Positions 16,573-25,232 of a stretch of DNA of 64,000 nt are shown one piece after another. Each line of letters opens with the position of its first letter. The stretch's first letter is position 1. This DNA comes from Rhodobiaceae bacterium UBA7804. Lineage in GTDB: Bacteria > Pseudomonadota > Alphaproteobacteria > Parvibaculales > Parvibaculaceae. Under the pieces are notes generated by a model. That model made no database searches, had not been told where the DNA came from, and saw nothing but the letters and a program-made list of their open reading frames with translations. Position numbers and translations under genes: made by a program. The stretch covers positions 124,473-188,472 of the forward strand of contig DLCG01000017.1 in the NCBI GenBank assembly GCA_002480495.1. Direction: 5' to 3'.

Positions 16573-18048
16573 TCACCGCTCCCAGTAGTCCTTGGAGAAC
16601 ATGACGAGGACGGTGAGCAGTTCGAGGCGGCCGAGCAGCATCGCGAAGGCCATGATGAGTTTAGGACCGTCCGGGAGCGTCGCGAAATTGCCCGCGGGGC
16701 CCACAATGGGGCCGAGGCCGGGACCGACATTCGCGATCGAGGTCACGGCGGAGGAAAGCGCCGTCGTGAAGTCGAGGCCGAAAGCCGCAAGCGCCATTGC
16801 GACGACGAGCATCGAGGCGAGATAGACGAAAACGAAAAGCGCGACGGAGAAGACAATCTCGCGGCTTACGGTGCGCTCGCCATAGCGCATGGTCTGCGCC
16901 ACATGTGGATAGAGCGTCTGGCGCACCTGCGTCTTGAAGAGGATCGCGAGGATTTGCAGGCGGAATATCTTCATGCCGCCCGCCGTCGACCCGGTACAGC
17001 CGCCAACAAACATCAGGATGAAAAAGACCATGACGGCAAAAGGCCCCCAAAGCTGATAATCATCGCTGGTGAAGCCTGCGGTCGTGACGATGGAAGTGAC
17101 GTTGAACGCAGTATGGGTGAGCGCCTCGAAGAAACCGTAGTCGCCGCGCGCGGCAAGCCAGAGCGCGAGAAGAACCGAGACGCCCGCGAGCAGGGAGATG
17201 AACCCTCTCACCTGAGGATCGTTCCAGATCTTTTCATTGGACCCGCGAAGCGTCTGCACATAAAGCGCAAGCGGCACCGCGCCCGAGATCATGAATATCG
17301 TGCCCGTCCAGTGAATGAAGGAATTCTCGAAGTAACCGAAGGACGCGTCATGCGTCGAGAACCCCGCCGTCGCCACTGTCGTCATCGCATGGTTCATCGC
17401 ATCGAAGGGCGTCATGCCGCCAACGATATAGGCGAGCGCGCAGAGAAGCGTCAGCAGCAGATAGACCTCGCCGATGGCAACCGCGATCTGGCCCGGACGC
17501 GGCAGTACCTTTTCCGTCTTGTCCGTGCTTTCGGTGCGGAAGAGCTGCATGCCGCCGACGCGCAGGAAGGGCAGAATGGCCACCGCCGTGACGATGATAC
17601 CGATGCCGCCGATCCATTGCAGAAGCGAGCGCCAGAGCAGAATGCCCGGCGGCGCGCGGTCGAGGCCGATCATCACCGTGCCGCCCGTTGTCGTGACCCC
17701 GGACATGGCCTCGAAGAAAGCGTCCGTATAGTTCATGTCGAGCCGCGAGAAGGCGAAGGGAAGCGCCGAAAAGGCGGCGACGGAGAGCCAGCCGAAAGTG
17801 GTGACGAGGAAGGTGGCGCGATGGGTGAGGTCGCGCTCGTCCGTCTGGTTGGCGAGCATGAGAGCGCCGCCGACGAAGCCCGTCACGACGGCGGAGGAAA
17901 GAAATGCCTCCCAGTCGTCGCTGCGCGCGACGATTTCGGCGAGCACGGGCACGAGCATGACCGCCGCCAGCGCGACGAGAAGCGCACCGATGACGAGGCC
18001 CACCACCTTCGTGCTATGGGCCGCTGTACTCGTCCTGGCGCTGTCCAT
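16573..18048 (-). CDS. trkH: TrkH-family potassium uptake protein
   Basis: 491-aa inner-membrane K+ translocating subunit. The four selectivity-filter loops of the Trk/Ktr fold are visible: GVTTTGGTVM, TTVATAGFSTHD, SIVTTAGFTSDD and SIANVGPGLGPI. Ten or so hydrophobic helices; the C-terminus ends FSKDYWER as in other TrkH proteins. The NAD-binding TrkA partner is not in the window. Divergent from mcd. Confidence 0.93.
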   Translation of the reverse strand: MDSARTSTAAHSTKVVGLVIGALLVALAAVMLVPVLAEIVARSDDWEAFLSSAVVTGFVGGALMLANQTDERDLTHRATFLVTTFGWLSVAAFSALPFAFSRLDMNYTDAFFEAMSGVTTTGGTVMIGLDRAPPGILLWRSLLQWIGGIGIIVTAVAILPFLRVGGMQLFRTESTDKTEKVLPRPGQIAVAIGEVYLLLTLLCALAYIVGGMTPFDAMNHAMTTVATAGFSTHDASFGYFENSFIHWTGTIFMISGAVPLALYVQTLRGSNEKIWNDPQVRGFISLLAGVSVLLALWLAARGDYGFFEALTHTAFNVTSIVTTAGFTSDDYQLWGPFAVMVFFILMFVGGCTGSTAGGMKIFRLQILAILFKTQVRQTLYPHVAQTMRYGERTVSREIVFSVALFVFVYLASMLVVAMALAAFGLDFTTALSSAVTSIANVGPGLGPIVGPAGNFATLPDGPKLIMAFAMLLGRLELLTVLVMFSKDYWER

Positions 18049-18272
18049 GGAATGCCCCCGTCAGGCCTTGTCTCGAACCTGTCTCAACGAATCGGGGGGC
18101 CCGACTGGCCGGAGCCCCGGGTTCGAGATATATAGACATTGAGAAGCGCGTGCTATTTCCAACCGGACATTCCCCCGCGCTTCCCGGCGAAATTCCGGAT
18201 TCCACACCAAGATAAGGCCCTTTCCGGAGCCCCGGCCGTCCTGTCTATGTCCGATACGAGCGAGTTCGCCCC

Positions 18273-19976
18273 ATGAGCCAGTCCAACGCCGCTGCAGCCT
18301 CCGCCCCGACGGGAGGGAGCGCCGCCCTTCTCGACGACCTTCTGCCTTCGACGGTGAGCGCCGTGGAAGCGGCGGATGCCCTCTTCGCCAAGGCGAAAGC
18401 CGCGGTTTTCGCGAAGGTCGCGAAAGACGGCAAGGTTTCGGCGGCGCTGATCGAAAAGGAACAGTTCGCGGTGCATGGCCTTGCCTGGTTCGCGACCTAT
18501 GTGGAGGCGCTGCGCCAGCTTGCTTCCTATGCGGCGCGGATGACGGAGGAAGGCCGGTTCGGCGAATTCGAGGCGCTGATCGTCCAGGCCGCTTTCGGCG
18601 AGTATCTCTCGCAGATAGCCGGCGGCATTCCGATGAGCCAGGGCGAAACGGTGCGCATGCGCGATCTGGGCGTCACGCATGACGAGGCGCAGGTCCTCTT
18701 CAACGATGCCGTGCGAAAGCTGGTGATGGGCGGCAACACCGCCCCCGTGCGGGCACGGCTCGCCGAATTGATCGCGGCCAATACGGGCGCGGCGACCTTC
18801 GGCGATGCGGGCCTCGAGGACACCTATGAACAGATCCGCGACCAGATGCGCAAATTCGCCGATGCCGAAGTCGTGCCCCATGCGCATGAGTGGCATCTGA
18901 AGGACGACTACATCCCGCTCGATGTGGTGGCGCAGATGTCGGAGCTCGGCGTCTTCGGCCTGACGATCCCGGAAGAGTTCGGCGGGCTCGGCCTCGGCAA
19001 GGAATCGATGTGCGTGGTGTCGGAAGAACTGTCGCGCGGCTATATCGGCGTCGGCTCGCTCGGCACGCGCTCGGAAATCGCGGCGGAGCTCATTCTCGGC
19101 GGCGGCACGGCGGAACAGAAGCAGAAGTGGCTGCCGAAGATCGCGAGCGGCGAAGTGCTGCCGACGGCGGTCTTCACCGAGCCGAACACGGGCTCCGACC
19201 TTGCGAGCCTGAAGACGCGAGGCAAGAGAGACGGCGACGTCTACAAGGTGAACGGCAACAAGACATGGATCACCCATGCGGCGCGCGCCGACGTGATGAC
19301 GCTGCTTTGCCGCACGAATGACGAGCCGGGCTACAAGGGCCTTTCGATGCTGCTCGCGGAAAAGCCGCGCGGCGACGACAACGACCCTTTCCCGGCCAAG
19401 GGCATGTCCGGCGGCGAGATCGAGGTTCTCGGCTATCGCGGCATGAAGGAATTCGAGATCGGCTTCGACGATTTCGAGGTCAAGGCGGAAAACCTGCTCG
19501 GCGGCGAGGAAGGCCAGGGCTTCAAGCAGCTCATGCAGACCTTCGAGAGCGCGCGCATCCAGACGGCGGCCCGCGCGGTCGGCGTCGCGCAATGCGCGCT
19601 CGAACTCGGCCTTCGCTATGCGCAGGAGCGTGTGCAGTTCGGCAAGCCGATCATGAGTTTCCCGCGCGTCTTCGGAAAGCTCGTGATGATGGCGGTCGAG
19701 ATCATGGTGGCGCGCCAGATCACCTATTTCGCCGCGCGCGAGAAGGATGGCGGCAGGCGCTGCGACCTCGAGGCGGGCATGGCGAAGCTCCTTGCCGCGC
19801 GCGTCGCCTGGGCGGCGGCGGACAATGCGCTGCAGATCCACGGCGGCAACGGTTTCGCGCTCGAATATCCGGTGAGCCGCGTGCTTTGCGATGCGCGCAT
19901 CCTCAACATTTTCGAGGGCGCGGCAGAAATTCAGGCGCAGGTGATCGCCCGCCGCCTTCTTGAAGGAGGAAACTGA
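18273..19976 (+). CDS. mcd: (2S)-methylsuccinyl-CoA dehydrogenase
   Basis: 567-aa acyl-CoA dehydrogenase with the ~170-residue N-terminal extension that distinguishes Mcd; ordinary family members are about 380-400 aa. The core begins near residue 180 (DTYEQIRDQMRKFADAEVVP), with flavin loop AVFTEPNTGSDLAS and a C-terminal IFEGAAEIQAQ whose Glu (about E548) is in the position of the catalytic base. It oxidises methylsuccinyl-CoA to mesaconyl-CoA, passing electrons to EtfAB. Ecm and Ccr in the same window support the call. The HIG1 gene begins 3 nt after its stop. Confidence 0.92.
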   Translation: MSQSNAAAASAPTGGSAALLDDLLPSTVSAVEAADALFAKAKAAVFAKVAKDGKVSAALIEKEQFAVHGLAWFATYVEALRQLASYAARMTEEGRFGEFEALIVQAAFGEYLSQIAGGIPMSQGETVRMRDLGVTHDEAQVLFNDAVRKLVMGGNTAPVRARLAELIAANTGAATFGDAGLEDTYEQIRDQMRKFADAEVVPHAHEWHLKDDYIPLDVVAQMSELGVFGLTIPEEFGGLGLGKESMCVVSEELSRGYIGVGSLGTRSEIAAELILGGGTAEQKQKWLPKIASGEVLPTAVFTEPNTGSDLASLKTRGKRDGDVYKVNGNKTWITHAARADVMTLLCRTNDEPGYKGLSMLLAEKPRGDDNDPFPAKGMSGGEIEVLGYRGMKEFEIGFDDFEVKAENLLGGEEGQGFKQLMQTFESARIQTAARAVGVAQCALELGLRYAQERVQFGKPIMSFPRVFGKLVMMAVEIMVARQITYFAAREKDGGRRCDLEAGMAKLLAARVAWAAADNALQIHGGNGFALEYPVSRVLCDARILNIFEGAAEIQAQVIARRLLEGGN

Positions 19977-19979
19977 GCC

Positions 19980-20171
19980 ATGGCCGACCTTTTCTCATGG
20001 CTTGGGCCCATCGCGATGGGCGCCGTACTCATCGTGCTGCTGCTCGGTCTCTGGAACATGATGCGAGGCGGTTCTGCGAGCCGTTCGCAAACACTGATGC
20101 GCTGGCGCGTCGGGCTCCAGTTCCTCGCCATTATCATCATCATGACGGGACTCTATCTGAGCACGCTCTGA
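19980..20171 (+). CDS. HIG1-domain twin transmembrane protein
   Basis: 63-aa membrane protein with two helices (residues ~8-26 and ~46-62) joined by MMRGGSASRSQTLMRWRVGLQF, the conserved loop of HIG1/twin-TM proteins. Relatives help assemble or stabilise terminal oxidases. It starts 3 nt after the mcd stop, with GGAGGAAACTGAGCC as ribosome site, so it is almost certainly in the mcd operon. Confidence 0.8.
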   Translation: MADLFSWLGPIAMGAVLIVLLLGLWNMMRGGSASRSQTLMRWRVGLQFLAIIIIMTGLYLSTL

Positions 20172-20306
20172 GCCGCACAGGCGGACGGACGGGCGAACCA
20201 TTTCAGGGTTCCGGGGTTCTATGACCTCGTGGTTATCGTAAATTCAATAATTTCCCTGTAATTTGACCAAGTCCGGGGAAAGTTTACCGAGCAAGGGGAC
20301 CTAAAC

Positions 20307-20852
20307 GTGATCTTGAAACGCTTCGCTCTCGCCGCGCTCGCGGCGACGCCCTTTTTTTGTGCCACGGCGCCCGCTTCGGCGGAGGGCCTGCTGACCGAGC
20401 TGCGCATCGGCGTGCTCGACCATGACAGCGACCTGGTGCGCAACCGCCACGAAACGAGCGATCCGGATATCAATCTCGAGGCTCGCTTCGCCTCGCCGGA
20501 CTTCCTCGACTGGGCCTTCTCGCCCAATCCGGTGATCGGCGCGAACATCAATACGGGCAACGGCACGAGCCTCGCCTATGCCGGCCTCGGCTGGACCTTC
20601 TATCTGACGGAAGCGATTTTCGCCGATTTCACGCTGGGCGGCGCGATCCATGATGGCGAGACGAGCCGCGTGACCCCGGAGAGCCGCAATTACGGCTGCC
20701 GCCTCAACTTCCATGAAAGCGTGTCGCTCGGCTACAGCTTCGACGCCCATAACGCGATCATGGTCGGCTTCGACCACATGTCGAACGCCTCGCTCTGCGA
20801 GGATAATAACGGGCTGACCAATATCGGCATCCGCTACGCCTACAAATTCTGA
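20307..20852 (+). CDS. PagL-like lipid A 3-O-deacylase (acyloxyacyl hydrolase)
   Basis: 181-aa outer-membrane beta-barrel lipase with a signal peptide (cleavage near ASA-EG, residue 26) and a C-terminal Phe as in outer-membrane proteins. The PagL catalytic dyad H157-x-S159 sits in GFDHMSNASL, near the C-terminus where it is expected, followed by the conserved NNGLTNIGIRY. Probably trims acyl chains from lipid A. C131 and C164 could form a disulfide. Confidence 0.82.
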   Translation: MILKRFALAALAATPFFCATAPASAEGLLTELRIGVLDHDSDLVRNRHETSDPDINLEARFASPDFLDWAFSPNPVIGANINTGNGTSLAYAGLGWTFYLTEAIFADFTLGGAIHDGETSRVTPESRNYGCRLNFHESVSLGYSFDAHNAIMVGFDHMSNASLCEDNNGLTNIGIRYAYKF

Positions 20853-20879
20853 AGAATCCCCGGAAATCCGGGCTATCGG

Positions 20880-20910
20880 ACGGGCGCTGCGAACCAGGCA
20901 GCGCCCGTTT
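20880..20910 (+). terminator. Hairpin after the PagL-like gene
   Basis: ACGGGCGCTGC (20880-20890) pairs with GCAGCGCCCGT (20898-20908), 7-nt loop, followed by only a short TTT, so termination may be partial. Confidence 0.55.
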
Positions 20911-21012
20911 GCGTTCCAGACGGAGAGGAACGGGCCTATGATGCGCCCCGCCCCGGATTCTCCCGTCCGCGCATCGCGGCAGGGAGGGAAGGCATGAGCA
21001 AGGAGGCCGCCA

Positions 21013-21906
21013 ATGCCCGGTAGAGAGATTTCCGCCGCCGAACTGCCGAAGGATCACGTCACCATCTCCGGCCGCAGCATGGCCTATAGCGAGATGGGCG
21101 AAGGCGACCCCATCGTCTTCCTTCACGGGAACCCGACCTCGTCCTATCTGTGGCGAAACGTCATGCCGCACCTGAAGGCACAAGGCCGCTGCATCGCGCC
21201 GGACCTGATCGGCATGGGCGACAGCGACAAGCTCGAACCTTCCGGCCCCGGCCGCTACACCTTCCGCGAGCATCGCCGCTTCCTCGACGCCTTTCTCGAA
21301 GCGGTGGGCGCGACCAAGAACGTGACGCTGGTGATCCATGACTGGGGCTCGGCGCTCGGCTTCGACTGGGCGAACCGCAACCGGCAGGCCGTGGAAGGCA
21401 TCGCCTATATGGAAGGGATCGTGCGGCCGCTCGAATGGGACGAATGGAACCCGGATGCCAGACGCATCTTCGAGGGCTTCCGCTCGGAAGCGGGCGAGGA
21501 AATGATCCTGGAGAAGAACCTCTTCATCGAGGCGGTGCTGCCGGGCTCCATTCTGCGCAAGCTGACGGAGGAGGAGATGGCGGTCTATCGCCGCCCCTTC
21601 CTGGAAGAAGGCGAGGACCGGCGGCCGACGCTGACCTGGCCGCGCCAGATCCCGCTCGGCGGCGAGCCGGAAGACGTGACCGACATCGTGCAGTCCTATG
21701 CGGACTGGATGGCGGCGAACGATCTCCCCAAGCTCTTCGTCAATGCCGATCCCGGCGCGATCCTGATCGGCGCGCAGCGCGAATTCTGCCGGGGCTGGAA
21801 GAACCAGCGCGAAGTGACCGTGAAGGGAAGCCACTTCATCCAGGAAGACAGCCCGCACGAAATCGGCGAGGCGGTGGCCGAGTGGCGGCGCGCCTGGAAG
21901 AAATAG
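21013..21906 (+). CDS. Haloalkane dehalogenase
   Basis: 297-aa alpha/beta hydrolase of the HLD-II subfamily (DhaA/LinB type), which hydrolyses carbon-halogen bonds to alcohols. The full catalytic pentad is visible: halide-stabilising N40 (HGNPTSSYLW) and W111, nucleophile D110 (VIHDWGSALGF), E134 (YMEGIV) and H274 (KGSHFIQED). Having Asp rather than Ser at the nucleophile elbow followed by Trp separates it from esterases. Start follows AAGGAGG; that ribosome site lies inside a 9-codon upstream ORF (20994-21023). Not flanked by halogen-metabolism genes. Confidence 0.88.
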   Translation: MPGREISAAELPKDHVTISGRSMAYSEMGEGDPIVFLHGNPTSSYLWRNVMPHLKAQGRCIAPDLIGMGDSDKLEPSGPGRYTFREHRRFLDAFLEAVGATKNVTLVIHDWGSALGFDWANRNRQAVEGIAYMEGIVRPLEWDEWNPDARRIFEGFRSEAGEEMILEKNLFIEAVLPGSILRKLTEEEMAVYRRPFLEEGEDRRPTLTWPRQIPLGGEPEDVTDIVQSYADWMAANDLPKLFVNADPGAILIGAQREFCRGWKNQREVTVKGSHFIQEDSPHEIGEAVAEWRRAWKK

Positions 21907-22017
21907 GACCGCGGCGAACACACCGTAATGTGACTGTAATGACACGCGGGCAGCTTGATCCGGCGCCCGCGACGGGCGAATCTCGCATCAGCGCCACAGC
22001 CAGGGGGACCCCGAGCC

Positions 22018-22539
22018 ATGAAAGAAACCGCACCCGCTTCATCGAGCTTCACGACGCCGGTCAAGACACTGCACTGGGCGCTCGCCGTGCTCGTGCTGAT
22101 CATGCTTTACGGCGGCTTCACGCTGAGCCGCGAGACGGCGACCATGCATTTCGGCACCGGCCTCGTGATCCTCGTCCTCATGGTGATCTGGCTGGCGATT
22201 CGCGGGCGCAACCCGCGGCCCGCCCAGGTGGACATGCCGCGCTGGCAGCAGATCGCCTCCAAGGCGGTTCATCACGGTCTCTATGCAAGCGTGACGCTGC
22301 AGCCCGTCTTCGGCCTGATGATGGCGACGACATCGAAGGGCGAACCGGTTGCCTATGGCGTGATACCCCTCAAGATCGCGCAGAACGACGCGATCAACGA
22401 GGTGGGGCATGTGCTGCACGGCCTGAACGGCTATCTGCTGACCGCGCTGGTCACCGTGCATATTCTCGCCGCGCTTTATCACCATGTCGTTCTGCGCGAC
22501 AACGTGCTGAGGCGGATGCTGCCTTTCGCGAAACCCTGA
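22018..22539 (+). CDS. Cytochrome b561-family membrane protein
   Basis: 173-aa four-helix di-haem b-type cytochrome of the bacterial CybB type. Likely haem-ligating His residues occur in the first helix (VKTLHWALAV), after helix 2 (KAVHHGLYAS) and in the last helix (TALVTVHILAALYHHVVLRDNVL). CybB-type proteins oxidise ubiquinol and can reduce superoxide. Start at 22018 follows CAGGGGGACC. It lies 10 nt upstream of the adenosyltransferase gene, so co-transcription is likely. Confidence 0.85.
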   Translation: MKETAPASSSFTTPVKTLHWALAVLVLIMLYGGFTLSRETATMHFGTGLVILVLMVIWLAIRGRNPRPAQVDMPRWQQIASKAVHHGLYASVTLQPVFGLMMATTSKGEPVAYGVIPLKIAQNDAINEVGHVLHGLNGYLLTALVTVHILAALYHHVVLRDNVLRRMLPFAKP

Positions 22540-22549
22540 CGGGGAGAGA

Positions 22550-23140
22550 ATGGTCACCCTCAACAAGATCTACACGAAGAGCGGCGACAAGGGCACGACG
22601 GCGCTTGCGACCGGCGAGCGCGTGGCGAAACACGCGCTCCGCATCGAAAGCTACGGCACGGTCGACGAGACGAATTCGACGATCGGCATCGCAAGGCTTC
22701 ACACCGCCGGGATGCCGAAACTCGACGCCATGCTCGGCCGCATCCAGAACGAGCTTTTCGACCTCGGCGCCGATCTCGCGACGCCGGAGAAGGACGAGAA
22801 GCTCGATTATGAGCCGCTCCGGATCGTGGCAACGCAGGTCACACGGCTCGAAAACGAGATCGACGAGCTGAATGGCGAACTCGAGCCGCTGCGCTCCTTC
22901 GTGCTGCCGGGCGGAACCCCCGCGGCGGCCTATCTGCACCTTGCCCGCACCGTCTGCCGCCGCGCCGAACGCCAGGTGACGGCGCTGATGGAGGGCCCGC
23001 ACGAGATGGTGAGCGAGGAGGCGCTGCGCTATCTGAACCGCCTCTCGGACTTCCTTTTCGTCGCCGCGCGATATGCCAATCTGGGAGAGGACGGCAAGGG
23101 CCCGGGCGATGTGATGTGGGTTCCCGGCGGAACCCGCTAG
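22550..23140 (+). CDS. Cob(I)alamin adenosyltransferase, PduO type
   Basis: 196-aa PduO/MMAB-family enzyme that makes adenosylcobalamin from cob(I)alamin and ATP. The N-terminal ATP loop IYTKSGDKGTTAL and RIESYGTVDETNS, and the C-terminal RTVCRRAERQV and LNRLSDFLFVAARYAN are all conserved. It probably serves the AdoCbl enzymes Ecm and NrdJ of this window. Start follows GGGGAGAG, 10 nt after the cytochrome gene. Confidence 0.92.
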   Translation: MVTLNKIYTKSGDKGTTALATGERVAKHALRIESYGTVDETNSTIGIARLHTAGMPKLDAMLGRIQNELFDLGADLATPEKDEKLDYEPLRIVATQVTRLENEIDELNGELEPLRSFVLPGGTPAAAYLHLARTVCRRAERQVTALMEGPHEMVSEEALRYLNRLSDFLFVAARYANLGEDGKGPGDVMWVPGGTR

Positions 23141-23178
23141 GGCGGCGAATTGCCCCTTTTCGCGCCCCGCCCTATTCG

Positions 23179-23207
23179 TTGACAGGGGCGGACGGGGCCT
23201 CTAGGTT
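23179..23207 (+). promoter_or_regulatory. Candidate promoter of etfBA
   Basis: Perfect -35 TTGACA (23179-23184), 17-nt spacer, TAGGTT as -10 (23202-23207), in the 259-nt region before etfB. The rest of that region contains no recognisable gene. Confidence 0.45.
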
Positions 23208-23399
23208 CCCGCACCGCAACAGCAGCTTTGTGGCACCGGGCGCGTTCGGCACCGTTTCACGCGAGAAACAGCCGTTTTCAAGGCCACCGGCCGCCGCCCA
23301 AGACCTACACCAAGACCGGCGCCAAGGTATCCGTGAGGCCGGGGGCACAAGCGATCCCCGTTTCTCGCCGCCAAGGCATTGCGCAGGGAGTCCGCCTCG

Positions 23400-24149
23400 A
23401 TGAAAGTCCTCGTACCGATCAAGCGAGTGGTCGACTACAACGTGAAAATCCGCGTGAAATCGGATGGCAGCGGCGTCGATCTCGCCAATGTGAAGATGTC
23501 CATGAACCCCTTCGACGAAATCGCCGTCGAAGAAGCGGTCCGCCTCAAGGAAGCGGGAACGGCCACCGAAGTCGTCGTCGTTTCGATCGGCGTCCAGCAG
23601 GCCACAGAAACGCTCCGCACCGCGCTCGCCATGGGCGCCGACCGCGGCATTCTCGTGAAGACCGACGATACGGTCGAACCGCTCAACGTCGCCAAGATCC
23701 TCAAGGGCGTCGCCGAAGCCGAGAAGCCGGACCTCATCATCCTCGGCAAGCAGGCGATCGACGACGATTGCAACCAGACGGGCCAGATGCTTTCCGCGCT
23801 GCTCGGCTGGTCGCAGGGCACCTTCGCCTCGAAGGTCGAGGTGGCCGGCGACGCGCTGAACCTGACGCGCGAAATCGACGGCGGCCTGCAGACGCTGAAG
23901 CTCAAGATGCCGGCCGTGATCACCACGGACCTGCGCCTCAACGAGCCGCGCTATGCGTCGCTGCCGAACATCATGAAGGCGAAGAAGAAGCCGATCGACG
24001 AAAAGACGCCGGGTGACTTCGGCGTCGAGGTGAAGAACCACCTCGAAGTCGTGAAGGTATCCGAGCCGCCGCAGCGCTCCGCCGGTATCAAGGTCGAGTC
24101 GGCTGCCGAACTCGTGTCGAAGCTCAAGGAAGCGGGAGTGATCGGATGA
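23400..24149 (+). CDS. etfB: Electron transfer flavoprotein beta subunit
   Basis: 249 aa, AMP-binding small subunit of ETF, opening MKVLVPIKRVVDYNVKIRVK with the typical NPFDEIAVEEAVRLKE and the signature LNEPRYASLPNIMKAKKKPI in the C-terminal third. Takes electrons from acyl-CoA dehydrogenases (Mcd and the ACAD11-like enzyme here). Start at 23400, aligned with family N-termini. Its stop overlaps the etfA start as ATGA. Confidence 0.96.
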   Translation: MKVLVPIKRVVDYNVKIRVKSDGSGVDLANVKMSMNPFDEIAVEEAVRLKEAGTATEVVVVSIGVQQATETLRTALAMGADRGILVKTDDTVEPLNVAKILKGVAEAEKPDLIILGKQAIDDDCNQTGQMLSALLGWSQGTFASKVEVAGDALNLTREIDGGLQTLKLKMPAVITTDLRLNEPRYASLPNIMKAKKKPIDEKTPGDFGVEVKNHLEVVKVSEPPQRSAGIKVESAAELVSKLKEAGVIG

Positions 24150-25087
24150 CCACGCTTGTTATTGCAGACCACAACAACAAGGCGCTGAACGACGCGACCG
24201 CGAAGACCGTCACCGCCGCTTCGAAGCTCGGCGGCGATGTCGTCGTTCTCGTGGCCGGTCAGGGCTGCGACGCGGTGGCCGAAGCCGCCGCGAAGCTCGA
24301 CGGCGTGAAGAAGGTGCTCGTCGCCGACGACGCGCTCTACGCGCATCCGGTTGCGGAGCCCCTCGCCGCTCTCGTCGTGGGCCTCGCCAAGGATTATGAC
24401 GCGATCGTCACCGCGGCCACCACCGTGGGCAAGAACTTCATGCCCCGCGTCGCCGCGCTTCTCGACGTCGCGCAGATCTCGGAAATCACCGCCGTCGACG
24501 CGCCGGACACCTTCCAGCGCCCGATCTATGCCGGTAACGCCATCCAGACCGTGAAGTCGACCGACGCGAAGAAGGTCATCACGGTCCGCACCACCGCCTT
24601 CCCGGCGGCGGGTCAGGGCGGCTCGGCCTCGGTCGAGAAGATCGGCGCCGCCGAAAATCCGGGCCTTTCCGAATTCGTCGGCGAAGAACTGACGAAGTCG
24701 GATCGTCCGGAACTGACGTCGGCCAAGATCATCATCTCGGGCGGCCGCGGCATGCAGAACGGCGAGAACTTCGCCATGCTCGAAAAGATCGCCGACAAGC
24801 TCGGCGCCGGCGTCGGCGCCTCGCGCGCCGCGGTCGATGCGGGCTTCGTGCCGAACGACTACCAGGTCGGCCAGACCGGCAAGGTCGTCGCTCCCGAGCT
24901 CTACATCGCGGTCGGCATTTCCGGCGCGATCCAGCATCTCGCGGGCATGAAGGACTCGAAGGTCATCGTCGCGATCAACAAGGACGAAGAGGCGCCGATC
25001 TTCCAGGTCGCCGATTACGGCCTCGTGGCGGACCTCTTCAAGGCGGTGCCGGAACTCGAGGAAGAGCTCGGCAAGGCCGGCCTCTGA
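24146..25087 (+). CDS. etfA: Electron transfer flavoprotein alpha subunit
   Basis: 313-aa FAD-carrying subunit. The C-terminal FAD domain has SGGRGMQNGENF, VGASRAAVDAGFVPNDYQVGQTGK and LYIAVGISGAIQHLAGMKDSK, the ETF-alpha signature. Forms a heterodimer with EtfB and feeds ETF:quinone oxidoreductase. Coupled to etfB by a 4-nt overlap and followed by a strong terminator. Confidence 0.97.
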   Translation: MTTLVIADHNNKALNDATAKTVTAASKLGGDVVVLVAGQGCDAVAEAAAKLDGVKKVLVADDALYAHPVAEPLAALVVGLAKDYDAIVTAATTVGKNFMPRVAALLDVAQISEITAVDAPDTFQRPIYAGNAIQTVKSTDAKKVITVRTTAFPAAGQGGSASVEKIGAAENPGLSEFVGEELTKSDRPELTSAKIIISGGRGMQNGENFAMLEKIADKLGAGVGASRAAVDAGFVPNDYQVGQTGKVVAPELYIAVGISGAIQHLAGMKDSKVIVAINKDEEAPIFQVADYGLVADLFKAVPELEEELGKAGL

Positions 25088-25116
25088 ACCTTATCTCCCG
25101 CCGGAGACAGGATAAA

Positions 25117-25152
25117 AGAAGCGCCGCCGGGCAACCGGCGGCGCTTTTTCTT
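25117..25152 (+). terminator. Rho-independent terminator after etfA
   Basis: GCGCCGCCGG (25121-25130), loop GCAA, CCGGCGGCGC (25135-25144), then TTTTT; flanking AAAGAA/TTCTTT adds further pairing. Confidence 0.85.
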
Positions 25153-25232
25153 TACGCTGCAAGGCTTACGCGCCATTCTTAGGCGCAAATCGAAAGGCCG
25201 CCCGGGGCGGCCCGAAACCACGGGTTCGAGTT

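Noticed and set aside
18153..19841. A 562-codon minus-strand open frame opposite mcd
   Set aside because: It is antisense to a fully conserved Mcd and reads as low-complexity Arg/His/Leu sequence.
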